Shown in pieces: positions 23,999 to 33,267 of a DNA stretch of 64,000 nt. Under the pieces are notes generated by a model. It was not told the DNA's origin, did no database searches, and saw only the letters and a list, made by a program, of their open reading frames with translations. Position 1 is the stretch's first letter. Every line of letters starts with the position of its first letter. Source of the DNA: JAVZJR01 sp964435235 (GTDB lineage Archaea; Micrarchaeota; Micrarchaeia; Anstonellales; Bilamarchaeaceae); contig CAYSXZ010000047.1 of the NCBI GenBank assembly GCA_964435235.1, positions 1 to 64,000 of the forward strand, given 5' to 3'. Made by a program: the position numbers and the translations under genes.

Positions 23999-24013
23999 GT
24001 CTAAGGATTAGAC
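23999..24013 (+). promoter_or_regulatory. Inverted repeat in the rpoH leader
   Basis: GTCTAA-GGA-TTAGAC, perfectly symmetrical, about 34 bp before the TTG start of rpoH. A TATA-like CTTTTTAAATG lies at about 23945-23955, giving a leader of roughly 70 nt that would contain this hairpin. Confidence 0.4.
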
Positions 24014-24046
24014 CTTATAGTTTCACATAATTTTAGGTGATCCTGC

Positions 24047-24313
24047 TTGGGGAAAAAATCTAAAAAAACAAAGGAGAAAAAAGCGGTGGATGTCCTTTCC
24101 TACCACCTTGTTCCTAAGATGGAGATAGTAAGCGAAAATGAAAAAAATCGAATCCTGCAGAAGTACGAAATAACACCAGAGCAACTTCCGAAGATGCTTA
24201 CAAGCGATCCGTCTGTTATTGCACTAGGCGCAAAAAAAAGCGACGTTATAAAAATATATCGAGAGGACAAGACTGGAAAGTATCTTGCTTATAAAATTGT
24301 GGTAGAAGGGTAG
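24047..24313 (+). CDS. rpoH: RNA polymerase subunit H
   Basis: Archaeal homologue of the RPB5 C-terminal domain. 88 residues with HLVPKMEIVSENEKNRILQKY, TPEQLPKM and the conserved SDPSVIALGAKKSDVIKIYRE. The start is a TTG with AGGTGAT eight bases upstream; no in-frame ATG would keep the conserved N-terminus. First gene of the operon rpoH-rpoB''-rpoB'-rpoA'-rpoA''-rpl30e-nusA. Confidence 0.95.
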   Translation: MGKKSKKTKEKKAVDVLSYHLVPKMEIVSENEKNRILQKYEITPEQLPKMLTSDPSVIALGAKKSDVIKIYREDKTGKYLAYKIVVEG

Positions 24314-24389
24314 GGCGAGCTAGTCTTTACCCAATACTTATTCGTCCACAGAAAAAAATAAAATATAAAAAAGATAGAGGGGTTTTTCG

Positions 24390-25844
24390 ATGATAGAAGC
24401 ACTTGTAAGCTCTTATTTCAGGAGTAATAGTCCAGTCAGTCAGCAGTTACAATCCTACAATAAATTTATTGATGTCGGCCTCCAGCAAGTCATAGACAGG
24501 ATAGGAACGATACAGACAAATGTTGAAGGCTTTGAACTAAAGCTTGGAAAGATAAGGGTGGAACAGCCACGATACTATGAGGTAAGGGGTGGCTACAGGC
24601 ATATACTGCCGCAAGAGGCGAGACTTAGAAACATAACATATTCCTCCCCGCTGTTTCTGGAAATCATACCCGTTTTTAATGGGATAGAAAGACCTACATA
24701 TGCAGATGTTTTTATAGGTGAAATTCCAGTGATGGTAAAATCAAAGCTCTGTTATTTATCAGGTATGAGCAGGAATGAGCTTATAGAAAATGGCGAGGAT
24801 CCAGACGATCCGGGAGGATATTTTATCATCAACGGCTCGGAAAGGGTTTTGGTTAGTATAGAAGACCTTGTACCTAATAAACTTATGGTTACAAAGGAAA
24901 GAAACGGGATAATATCTAAGATTTTCTCTACGCGTTTTGGTTTTAGGGCTAGATGTGTTGTTGAGAGAAATAATGAAGGTCTTTTTACAGTGGAGTTCCC
25001 TTCAACGCCTCCAGGCATAACGCTTGTGCAGATGCTTAGGGTGCTTGGTCTTCCAAGTGATAAAGAGATAAAGGAAGCATTCTCTCAGGATGAAATAATA
25101 AAAAATGACATAATATTAAATCTATCCGAAGACAGTTCTAAAACAAAAGAGGAAGCAATAGACAGCCTAAGCAGAAAATTATCCCCGGGCCAGCCACCAG
25201 AGTTTAGGTTAACGAGAATGGAAAATCTAATAGACAATTACCTCCTTCCGCATATTGGTGTAGAAAAATCAAAGAGAATAGAAAAAGCGCGATTCTTGAT
25301 AACAATGGCTGAAAGGGCAACGAGGGTTGCCTATAAACAGATGGCGCCAGATGATAAGGACCATTATTCCAACAAGAGGGTAAAACTAGCCGGAGACCTT
25401 ATGGAAGAACTCTTCAGATATGCATTTCAATTTCTTGTGAAGGATCTTATCTACCAGGCCTCACGGGCAGATGCACGCGGTCGTAGATTGCAGGTTCACA
25501 CGCTTGTAAGGCAAGATGCTATGGCTGATAGAATAAGATACGCGATGGCGACTGGAAATTGGATTGCGGGACAAACTGGGGTCTCGCAGCTCTTGGACAG
25601 GGTAAGCTATCTTTCGACTTTGTCGCATCTTAGAAGGGTGATCTCCCCCCTAAGCAAAAAACATCCTCACTTTAAGGCGAGAGATCTCCATGGTACTCAT
25701 TTGGGTAAGCTTTGCCCGAACGAAACTCCAGAAGGCCCAAGCTGCTCGCTTGTAAAAAATATAGCAGTAATGGCAGAGGTCTCGACAGGAGTAGAGGACG
25801 ATGAAATAATGCGCATTCTAAAGTCCTATGATGTAAAAGAATAG
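24390..25844 (+). CDS. rpoB2: RNA polymerase subunit B'' (N-terminal half of B)
   Basis: 484 residues covering the protrusion, lobe and fork of the second-largest subunit (GGYFIINGSERVLVSIEDL, YSNKRVKLAGDLMEELFRY, RDLHGTHLGKLCPNETPEGP at the C-terminus). Split B subunits are characteristic of many euryarchaeal and DPANN lineages. The rpoB' reading frame begins immediately after the stop codon. Confidence 0.97.
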   Translation: MIEALVSSYFRSNSPVSQQLQSYNKFIDVGLQQVIDRIGTIQTNVEGFELKLGKIRVEQPRYYEVRGGYRHILPQEARLRNITYSSPLFLEIIPVFNGIERPTYADVFIGEIPVMVKSKLCYLSGMSRNELIENGEDPDDPGGYFIINGSERVLVSIEDLVPNKLMVTKERNGIISKIFSTRFGFRARCVVERNNEGLFTVEFPSTPPGITLVQMLRVLGLPSDKEIKEAFSQDEIIKNDIILNLSEDSSKTKEEAIDSLSRKLSPGQPPEFRLTRMENLIDNYLLPHIGVEKSKRIEKARFLITMAERATRVAYKQMAPDDKDHYSNKRVKLAGDLMEELFRYAFQFLVKDLIYQASRADARGRRLQVHTLVRQDAMADRIRYAMATGNWIAGQTGVSQLLDRVSYLSTLSHLRRVISPLSKKHPHFKARDLHGTHLGKLCPNETPEGPSCSLVKNIAVMAEVSTGVEDDEIMRILKSYDVKE

Positions 25845-25853
25845 GTGACCGCT

Positions 25854-27695
25854 ATGGTACGAAAAAAACTAAAGGTATCGGAAAAAACTGCGGTTTATCT
25901 AAACGGAAAACTTGTCGGTTATCACCATGATGGAAAAAACCTTGCGCAGAGGCTCAGAGAAAGAAGAAGGATGAATGAGTTAAATTATCAGATAAATATT
26001 TATCTTAACGAAAAGCTTAACGAGCTTCATATCATATCTGACAAAGGAAGAGTTAGGAGGCCATACATAGTAGTTGAAAATGGAAAATCAAGACTTACTC
26101 CAGAAATTCTAAACAGAATAAAGAATAACGAACTCAGTTGGCATCATCTTGTTAAGATGGGCATTATTGAGTACTTGGACGCGCAGGAAGAAGAAAACGC
26201 TCTCATAGCTTCTAATGAAAAGGAATTAACAAGTGAGCATACTCATTTAGATATAGATCCTGCCAACATATTCGGAGTAGTTGCTTCTGTTCTTCCTTAC
26301 CCAGAGTACAACTCCTCTCCTAGAATTACAATGGCATGCGCTATGGCGAAACAATCTCTTGGTACATATGCGGTAAATTTTGCTGCGAGGTATGACACGA
26401 AAGCTTATGTAATGTATTATCCCCAAGAGCCGCTTGTAAGGACGAACATATATAACGTGCTGAACATGCGGGAAAGAGCAGCGGGCCAGAATTGCGTTGT
26501 TGCGCTCGTTAGCTATTATGGGTATAACATGGCCGATGCAATTGTTGTAAATCGATCCGCTATAGAGCGAGGACTTGCGAGAACAGTAATGTTCAAAACA
26601 TATGAAACAGAGGAAAGACTTTATCCAGGAGGACAAAAGGATACGATAGAGCTTCCGACTGCAGATGTTGTTGGCTACAGAGGAGAGGAGGCTTACGCGC
26701 ATCTCGACGAAGACGGAATAGTAATTCCGGAAAGTACAGTAACTGGAAAAGATGTTCTAGTTGGTAAAACATCACCGCCGAGATTTCTGGAAGAAATTTC
26801 TGTATTTGGAGGAGTGGAAGAAAAGAAAAGAGAAAGCTCTCTCGCATTAAAACCTGGAGAGGAAGGGAAAGTGGACTCCGTGCTAATAACAGAAGGGCCG
26901 AGCGGAAATCGTCTCGTGAAAGTAAAGATAAGAACGATAAAGATACCTGAGGCAGGAGATAAACTCGCTTCGAGACACGGGCAGAAGGGAGTAATTGGTT
27001 TGTTGGTTCCACAGCACGAAATGCCATTCACAGAAAGCGGGATAGTGCCTGATTTGGTAGTCAATCCCCACGCAATACCAAGCCGTATGACTGCCGGTCA
27101 TCTTCTTGAAATGCTTGGTGGAAAGGCTGCTTCGATGGTCGGAAGGTTTATGAATGGAAGCGCGTTCACTGGAAATACAGAGGAAGAATACAGGGAGATG
27201 CTAAAGAAGATAGGTTTTGATGAATATGGAGAAGAGGTGCTGTACGATCCTAGAACAGGAAAACAAATGAAGGTTAAAATATTCATTGGAGTGATATATT
27301 ACCAACGCCTCCACCACCTTGTATCAAATAAAATGCATATGAGAAGTCGTGGGCCGGTTCAGCTTCTTACCCACCAACCAACAGAAGGAAGAGCAAGGGA
27401 AGGAGGTTTAAGATTTGGAGAGATGGAAAGGGACTGCCTCCTTGGTTACGGCGCGTCTATGCTCATAAAAGAAAGATTACTAGAGGAAAGCGACAAGACA
27501 ATACAGCTTATCTGTACCGAATGCGGCTCCACTGCAACACACGATTTTGCAAGAAATAGAGATGTCTGTCCGATATGCGGAGGAGAAAATGTAGAACCGA
27601 TAGAGATGAGCTATGCTTTCAAACTTCTTCTCGATGAAATAAAATCACTATATATATTTCCAAGGCTTTTACTGAAAAAAAAGGGTGCTGAATAA
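25854..27695 (+). CDS. rpoB1: RNA polymerase subunit B' (C-terminal half of B)
   Basis: About 613 residues with the hybrid-binding and wall domains, NMRERAAGQNCVVALVSYYG, DKLASRHGQKGVIGL, GRAREGGLRFGEMERDCLLGYG, and a C-terminal zinc finger (CTEC...CPIC). The ATG at 25854 is preferred over a GTG at 25845 because AGGTGA, overlapping the rpoB'' stop, is correctly spaced for it. Confidence 0.97.
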   Translation: MVRKKLKVSEKTAVYLNGKLVGYHHDGKNLAQRLRERRRMNELNYQINIYLNEKLNELHIISDKGRVRRPYIVVENGKSRLTPEILNRIKNNELSWHHLVKMGIIEYLDAQEEENALIASNEKELTSEHTHLDIDPANIFGVVASVLPYPEYNSSPRITMACAMAKQSLGTYAVNFAARYDTKAYVMYYPQEPLVRTNIYNVLNMRERAAGQNCVVALVSYYGYNMADAIVVNRSAIERGLARTVMFKTYETEERLYPGGQKDTIELPTADVVGYRGEEAYAHLDEDGIVIPESTVTGKDVLVGKTSPPRFLEEISVFGGVEEKKRESSLALKPGEEGKVDSVLITEGPSGNRLVKVKIRTIKIPEAGDKLASRHGQKGVIGLLVPQHEMPFTESGIVPDLVVNPHAIPSRMTAGHLLEMLGGKAASMVGRFMNGSAFTGNTEEEYREMLKKIGFDEYGEEVLYDPRTGKQMKVKIFIGVIYYQRLHHLVSNKMHMRSRGPVQLLTHQPTEGRAREGGLRFGEMERDCLLGYGASMLIKERLLEESDKTIQLICTECGSTATHDFARNRDVCPICGGENVEPIEMSYAFKLLLDEIKSLYIFPRLLLKKKGAE

Positions 27696-27732
27696 AATAA
27701 GAACAAAATAAAAATTGTGTGATGGTGTTATT

Positions 27733-30351
27733 ATGGAGATTCAAAGCGTGCTTGATAAGATAAGATTTTCTATATTCTCTCCAGAAATGGTAAGGAAGAT
27801 GTCTGCTGCAAAGATAATAGTTCCGGACACTTATGACGATGACGGTTATCCAATAGACGGCGGACTTGTTGATACGCGCCTTGGGGTTGTGGACCCTGGT
27901 CTCCGCTGTAAAACCTGCGGAGGACGCGTAAAGGAATGCCCTGGGCATTTTGGCCACATAGACTTAATAAGACCGGTTATTCACGTCGAATTCGTTAAAC
28001 AGATATATGAGGTGCTAAAAGCAACTTGCCCATCTTGTCATAGAATTATTGGGGAAGCAGCAAAGATTAAACCTTCCGAAGAGACAGCTGTAAAAAAAGA
28101 AGAGAAAAAGGAGGAAGAAGAGATACCATCCCTACTAGAAATTGTAGAGAAAGAAAAGGTGGCAGTAAGCGAAGAGGAAAAAGAAGAGGAAGAAACAGTC
28201 GAAAGGGCAAAAGGAGCAAAGAGATACTGCCCACACTGCGGAGAGGAACTTCCAGAGATAAAAATACTTAAGCCTACCACGTTCTTAAAAAATGGCGTTT
28301 CCATGCTGCCAACGGAAGTAAGGGATTGGCTTGCATCCATAAAAGATGAAGATCTGCGCGCGCTTGGATTCGATCCTGTTTATTCAAGGCCGGAGTGGAT
28401 GGTTCTTACAGTTCTACCAGTACCGCCTGTAAATGTAAGGCCTTCCATTACTCTAGAAACAGGGGAGCGGAGCGAGGATGATCTTACTCACAAGCTTGTT
28501 GACATAATCAGAATAAATCAAAAACTCGAAGCAAACATCAATGCCGGCGCACCGCAATTAATTATCGAGGATCTTTGGGAACTTCTTCAATATCACGTTA
28601 CAACATATTTCAATAATGAAACTGCTAATATCCCACCAGCAAGGCATAGAAGCGGAAGACCTCTTAAGACCCTTGCACAGAGGCTTAAGGGAAAGGAAGG
28701 AAGATTTAGGTACAATCTTTCAGGAAAGAGAGTAAATTTTTCTGCAAGAACTGTTATCTCACCAGATCCGCGTATAAGCATTGATGAGGTTGGTGTTCCC
28801 AGAAGAATTGCTGAAGAGCTTACGGTTCCGGTTGCTGTTACGGAATGGAATATTGAGAAAATAAAGAAATACATCCTCGCTGATGATTATCCGAAGGCGC
28901 TTTACGTGATAAGAAGCGACGGAAGAAGAGTAAAGGTTGGGGATGACCCAGCACTGAAAAAAGAAATTGCTGAAAACCTTAAGGTTGGTTGGATCGTGGA
29001 GAGGCAGATAGAAGACGGAGATATTTCTATATTCAATAGGCAGCCGTCTCTTCATAGAATCTCTATGATGGGGCACCTTGTTAAGGTACTACCTGGTAAA
29101 ACATTCAGGCTTAACCCCCTTGTTTGTCCGCCGTATAACGCTGATTTTGATGGAGACGAGATGAACCTACACATTATACAGACAGAAGAGGCACAAGCAG
29201 AGGTGCGATATCTAATGAAGGTAGAAAAACAAATACTTTCCCCCAGGCATGGTCACGCAATAATAAAACCACAAGAAGATCATGTTTCTGGGCTTTATTT
29301 TCTTACTAAAGATGACAGCGAATTTACCAAGGCCGAGGCCGCGAATATGCTCTATCTAATAGGTATAAAAGATTTGCCAGAACCAGATAGGAAAAATGGG
29401 ATGTATTCTGGTAAGCTTATATTCTCACAAATTCTTCCAAAAGACTTTAGCGTAAGGGTTGCTGAAACTAAGATGGGAGAGGAGGTTGTTGTGAAGAAAG
29501 GTTTGCTAATAAAAGGAGCAGTAGAAAGCAAGACCATGGAGGGAGAATTGCTTGAGAAGATATTCATAAAATACGGTCCTGATTTTACGAAGGATTTTCT
29601 GAACAAGGCTGCCATTCTTGCACTCGAAGCAATAACAATCCACGGGTTGAGTGTCTCTTTGAAGGATTACACTCTCTCCGAAAAGGCACAAAAGAAAATA
29701 GATGAAATAAACGCAAAGATGAATAGAGAGATAGATAATCTTATAATGCAGTATAAGAACAAATCACTCGAAAGAGCGCCAGGCATGACACTTAAGGAGA
29801 CATTGGAGGCTCTCATTGTACAGATAACCTCGCAGGCAAGAAATGATATGGGAAAAGTTGTAGAGGAGGATTTAACAACAAATAATCCATCAATAATTAT
29901 GGCAAAGATAGGAGCGAGAGGGAGCCTGCTTAATGCAATTCAGATGTCTGCAGCAGTTGCACAGCAAACTGTAAGAAATAAGAGACCCTCCAGAGGATAC
30001 AAGGGAAGATTACTTCCTTACTTCACACAAGGTGCGCTCACCGGAAAAGAAAGGGGCTTCGTTTATTCCTCCTTCAGAAATGGCTTGAAGATCTACGAGT
30101 TTATTGTGCACGCAATGGGTGGAAGAGAAGCCCTTGTCAATACAGCAATAAGAACGGCGCGCTCTGGCTATATGCAACGTAGGCTGATAAACGCTCTTCA
30201 GGATCTTGTTGCTTACGAAGATTTAACAGTTAGAAATGCAGACATGAGCATAGTGCAGTTTATATATGGAGGAGATGGGAAGGATCCGATGTATGCTTCT
30301 AAGACTGAACTAATCGATGTAGTAAAACAAGATGATGTTGATACTGCATAG
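27733..30351 (+). CDS. rpoA1: RNA polymerase subunit A' (N-terminal part of A)
   Basis: About 872 residues. Zinc-binding clamp (CKTCGGRVKECPGHFGHIDL), second Cys pairs (CPSC, CPHC), and the catalytic Mg2+ motif NADFDGDEM at about residue 478 are all present. Between the Cys pairs lies a roughly 55-residue Lys/Glu-rich insertion (about 115-170, KKEEKKEEEEIP type), probably a flexible loop on the clamp. The open frame extends to 27715, but the ATG at 27733 matches the family start. The bridge helix and trigger loop continue in rpoA''. Confidence 0.97.
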   Translation: MEIQSVLDKIRFSIFSPEMVRKMSAAKIIVPDTYDDDGYPIDGGLVDTRLGVVDPGLRCKTCGGRVKECPGHFGHIDLIRPVIHVEFVKQIYEVLKATCPSCHRIIGEAAKIKPSEETAVKKEEKKEEEEIPSLLEIVEKEKVAVSEEEKEEEETVERAKGAKRYCPHCGEELPEIKILKPTTFLKNGVSMLPTEVRDWLASIKDEDLRALGFDPVYSRPEWMVLTVLPVPPVNVRPSITLETGERSEDDLTHKLVDIIRINQKLEANINAGAPQLIIEDLWELLQYHVTTYFNNETANIPPARHRSGRPLKTLAQRLKGKEGRFRYNLSGKRVNFSARTVISPDPRISIDEVGVPRRIAEELTVPVAVTEWNIEKIKKYILADDYPKALYVIRSDGRRVKVGDDPALKKEIAENLKVGWIVERQIEDGDISIFNRQPSLHRISMMGHLVKVLPGKTFRLNPLVCPPYNADFDGDEMNLHIIQTEEAQAEVRYLMKVEKQILSPRHGHAIIKPQEDHVSGLYFLTKDDSEFTKAEAANMLYLIGIKDLPEPDRKNGMYSGKLIFSQILPKDFSVRVAETKMGEEVVVKKGLLIKGAVESKTMEGELLEKIFIKYGPDFTKDFLNKAAILALEAITIHGLSVSLKDYTLSEKAQKKIDEINAKMNREIDNLIMQYKNKSLERAPGMTLKETLEALIVQITSQARNDMGKVVEEDLTTNNPSIIMAKIGARGSLLNAIQMSAAVAQQTVRNKRPSRGYKGRLLPYFTQGALTGKERGFVYSSFRNGLKIYEFIVHAMGGREALVNTAIRTARSGYMQRRLINALQDLVAYEDLTVRNADMSIVQFIYGGDGKDPMYASKTELIDVVKQDDVDTA

Positions 30352-30360
30352 GTGATAATT

Positions 30361-31407
30361 ATGGGCATCGCAAATAAAAACACAACAAAGGCAACGATTT
30401 CGCCTTACGAGGGAGTTGGTGTTGTTGCTGCGCAGAGTATAGGTGAACCAGGTACCCAAATGACGATGAGGACGTTTCACTATGCGGGTGTTGCCGAGCA
30501 CGTACCAACTGGCCTGCCGAGGCTCATAGAAATTGTTGATGCAAAAAAGGAGCCAAAAAAACCAATCATAGACATTTATCTCAAGAAGCAGTATGCGAAA
30601 AGTCACACTGAGGCTGAAAGGGTTGCAAAGGAACTTAGCAGCATTTTCGTTTCTGATGTCGCGGATGTTTCCGATGATCTTGAAGAACTCACTATTCGCA
30701 TTAAATACAGAGAAAAAGATGGTAAGGCACTTGGGGTAACATTCGCTATGCTAAGAAAGATTATAGAAGAAATTTCGGACAATATAAAAATAAGCGGGAA
30801 TGTCATAACACTAAAGCCAAAAATCATAAAATCAAAAAAGGAAAAAGAGGAAAAGAATATCACTCCTAAATATGTAAGAAGGTTAACAAATAGAATCAAG
30901 GAGCATATGGTGAAGGGAGTAGATGGAATTCGCCGTGCAGTAGTAATAAGAAATGAAGAAGGGGAGTATTTTATAAGAGCGAGCGGCTATAATATTCTTG
31001 GTGCATGTCAGAACGAATGCGTAGATCAGAGTAGGGTTTATACAAACAACATAAAGGAAATAGAAAATATTTATGGGATAGAGGCAGCTAGAAATGCTAT
31101 AATTAAGGAAATAAATGATGTTATGGAGATGCAAAAGCTTAATGTTGATATAAGACATATTACACTAATAGCAGACGCAATGACCAATTCTGGAAAGATA
31201 AAGTCCATAGGGAGGCATGGGTTAAGCGGTCAAAAAGTTGGCATATTAGGAAGGGCCGCGTTTGAGGAGACAGTAAAACACTTAATAGCCGCAGCTTCTT
31301 CAGCCTCTGAAGAGCTTTTGGCTGGAGTAACTGAAAACATAATAGTTGGGCAAACAGTGCCGGTTGGAACCGGAAAGATAAAGTTGTTAATGAAAAGGAT
31401 AAAATAA
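30361..31407 (+). CDS. rpoA2: RNA polymerase subunit A'' (C-terminal part of A)
   Basis: About 348 residues with VGVVAAQSIGEPGTQMTMRTFHYAG at the N-terminus (trigger-loop region) and the C-terminal GRHGLSGQKVGILGRAAFEETVKHL. No intein is present. The ATG at 30361 lies 9 bases after the rpoA' stop, with GGTGAT between them as the likely ribosome-binding site. Confidence 0.97.
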   Translation: MGIANKNTTKATISPYEGVGVVAAQSIGEPGTQMTMRTFHYAGVAEHVPTGLPRLIEIVDAKKEPKKPIIDIYLKKQYAKSHTEAERVAKELSSIFVSDVADVSDDLEELTIRIKYREKDGKALGVTFAMLRKIIEEISDNIKISGNVITLKPKIIKSKKEKEEKNITPKYVRRLTNRIKEHMVKGVDGIRRAVVIRNEEGEYFIRASGYNILGACQNECVDQSRVYTNNIKEIENIYGIEAARNAIIKEINDVMEMQKLNVDIRHITLIADAMTNSGKIKSIGRHGLSGQKVGILGRAAFEETVKHLIAAASSASEELLAGVTENIIVGQTVPVGTGKIKLLMKRIK

Positions 31408-31442
31408 ACTACGATGTATCTATTTAGAGGAGTGTGGGTCAG

Positions 31443-31862
31443 ATGGTTGAAGAAAAAAAATTGGCCGAAAAAGAAACTGAAAGCGAAGAAAAAGAAACTG
31501 AAAAAAAAGAAAAGAAAAAGAAGGTTGTCAGAAGAAGAAAGAGTACAAAGGAGAAGGAAGATCCAATTATTGGTGCGATAAGACTTGCTGTAGAGAGTGG
31601 AAAAGTAGCGTTTGGTTCTAGGAGCAGTATGGCGGCTTCTTCTAAAGGAGTAAAATTACTCGTGATAGCAAAAAATGCTCCTGCTGAGATAAGAACGAAT
31701 GTGTTAGAAATATCAAAAGCATCAAAAACACAAATATTGGAATTTGAAGGAAGTACGATGGAATTAGGTTCTGTTTGCGGGAAGCCGTTCCCGGTTTCCG
31801 TTTTAAGTATATTCGATGAAGGCAATTCAAACATACTCGAACTCGCAAAGAAAAAGCAGTGA
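31443..31862 (+). CDS. rpl30e: Ribosomal protein L30e with Lys/Glu-rich N-terminal extension
   Basis: The RNA-binding L7Ae/L30e fold occupies about residues 40-139 (IIGAIRLAVESGKVAFGSRS, KLLVIAKNAP, LGSVCGKPFPVSVLSI). The first 35-40 residues are an unusual alternating Lys/Glu/Arg extension (EEKETEKKEKKKKVVRRRK) absent from most archaeal L30e proteins. GAGGAGTG precedes the ATG at 31443. Standard operon position between rpoA'' and nusA. Confidence 0.92.
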   Translation: MVEEKKLAEKETESEEKETEKKEKKKKVVRRRKSTKEKEDPIIGAIRLAVESGKVAFGSRSSMAASSKGVKLLVIAKNAPAEIRTNVLEISKASKTQILEFEGSTMELGSVCGKPFPVSVLSIFDEGNSNILELAKKKQ

Positions 31863-31868
31863 CAATAA

Positions 31869-32303
31869 ATGGTAGAACTCACAGAAAAAGGATTGGGCTA
31901 TTTCTCGATTTTCGAAAGTGTAGCAGGCGTTATGCCCCTGGATTATGTCGAAAGCGAGAACTTTATAATATTTATAATAAACCAACTAAAGATCGGAAAG
32001 GCTATAGGAAAGGGAGGAATCAACATAGAAAAACTTAGCAGGATATTTAAGAAAAAGGTAATTGCTGTAGCCGACAGCGACGATCCAGAAATCTTCATAA
32101 GAAATTTTCTCAAAAATACAAATATTCTCTCTATAGAATCAAGGGATGTGATGGGCGAGAACGAATTTATAATTACTGTTGATGAGAGGGACAGAGGAAT
32201 CGCAATCGGAAGGGGAGGGGAACGCATAAAGGCACTAAAAGAATTAATGAGAAAAAAATTCAAATCAAACATTCATTTAAGAACGAGAAGGATTTTAGAG
32301 TAG
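31869..32303 (+). CDS. nusA: Archaeal NusA-like protein, two KH domains
   Basis: 144 residues with two KH RNA-binding domains, each with a G-x-x-G turn (IGKGGINIEKL at about 40 and IGRGGERIKALKEL at about 115). It lacks the N-terminal RNA-polymerase-binding domain of bacterial NusA. Last gene of the polymerase operon here: rps12 and rps7, which usually follow, are replaced by a convergent gene that overlaps its end by 9 bp. Confidence 0.93.
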   Translation: MVELTEKGLGYFSIFESVAGVMPLDYVESENFIIFIINQLKIGKAIGKGGINIEKLSRIFKKKVIAVADSDDPEIFIRNFLKNTNILSIESRDVMGENEFIITVDERDRGIAIGRGGERIKALKELMRKKFKSNIHLRTRRILE

Positions 32304-32693
32304 TCTTATTACTCCTTTTTCACCATCCACCTCTATTTTCATTCCATTTTTTAGTAGCTTGAATACGTCCTGCTCTGGCTTATCAACCATTGGTATTTTT
32401 GATATTATTGCCCCGACAACTATTATCGGTTCGGCTTCGATGTTTATTATTGCTGCGGGTGCCTTTTTATTTTTTGCAAGATCTAAAAGAACATAGGAAC
32501 CAACAGTTGACCCTTTTCCGTATGGAAAAATCATTACCTTTCCTGTAAGAGACTTTCCTTCGAGCTCATGGCCTTTTTCTATTATTATTCCAGTCGCCGG
32601 GTCAACCCCTCCGAGAAAGGAAAATGGCTCTTTAGTAATGAGCACTTCACCGACTGCCTTACCCTTCGCGATAGGTCTTGCTTTTATCTCCAT
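32295..32693 (-). CDS. Phosphomevalonate dehydratase small subunit (DUF126, aconitase X swivel)
   Basis: 132 residues. Family features are GGVDPATGIIIEKGHEL, IFPYGKGSTVGSYVL and NIEAEPIIVVGAIISKIPMVD. This protein pairs with the large aconitase-X subunit to dehydrate 5-phosphomevalonate in the archaeal mevalonate pathway, which makes isoprenoids for membrane lipids. The large subunit is not in this window. It lies 14 bp downstream of a pilin-like gene in the same direction and overlaps nusA at its 3' end. Confidence 0.9.
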   Translation of the reverse strand: MEIKARPIAKGKAVGEVLITKEPFSFLGGVDPATGIIIEKGHELEGKSLTGKVMIFPYGKGSTVGSYVLLDLAKNKKAPAAIINIEAEPIIVVGAIISKIPMVDKPEQDVFKLLKNGMKIEVDGEKGVIRLL

Positions 32694-32707
32694 CTAACCC
32701 AGCCAAC

Positions 32708-33247
32708 TTATTCACTTACTATTGTTCCTGTAAGCGTTGCAGTTGCCACCCGCTCCGGTGCTCCTGTAACTTCGTTTGCATAGTTATATAAAATTACAAC
32801 CGTGCCTCTGAAATTAGAGTTCGGCGACCCGATAAAGTAGCTTGGTGGTTTGGCGTCATTTAGACAATAAATTTTCTGAGTAAATTCGTAGTTTCCTCCG
32901 GATGGAATAAGCTGCGGTGGCGTCAATTTCGTCGCATATGTTTTATCTATGGCTCCAGGTGTTGCGGTTGTACACATCACGCCTTTAAGGTAGATGTCTT
33001 GCCCCTGCTGATTATCAACCCTCAGAAGAATGTATACCTTGTTTGTACCGCTCTCTGAAACTATCACTGGTTTTTTAACATCACAACTGAAGCCTGGCTG
33101 AGAGAACAAACAGCTTTCCGGCATCCTAAGAATGCTCGGCAGATAGAATGCAAGAATAACGAGCACTATAAATATTACCAGAAGCGCCCATCCATAGGTC
33201 ATCAAATATTCCATGGCAGCCTGACCTTTTTTATGTCCATCAAACAT
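32708..33247 (-). CDS. Type IV pilin-like protein with prepilin-type leader
   Basis: 179 residues. The N-terminus MFDGHKKGQAAMEYLMTYGW, with a following hydrophobic stretch, is a prepilin leader cut after KKG to leave QAAMEYL. The rest is a predicted beta-rich extracellular domain with four Cys residues that could form disulfides. It is the last pilus gene after two TadC/FlaJ genes, so it is probably the major or a minor subunit of the filament made by this operon. Confidence 0.85.
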   Translation of the reverse strand: MFDGHKKGQAAMEYLMTYGWALLVIFIVLVILAFYLPSILRMPESCLFSQPGFSCDVKKPVIVSESGTNKVYILLRVDNQQGQDIYLKGVMCTTATPGAIDKTYATKLTPPQLIPSGGNYEFTQKIYCLNDAKPPSYFIGSPNSNFRGTVVILYNYANEVTGAPERVATATLTGTIVSE

Positions 33248-33267
33248 TTCAAATCACCTCTTAATGT

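Noticed and set aside
24390..31407. Inteins or frameshifts as the cause of split polymerase genes
   Set aside because: Each part starts with its own ribosome-binding site and start codon, and the split points are the normal archaeal ones.
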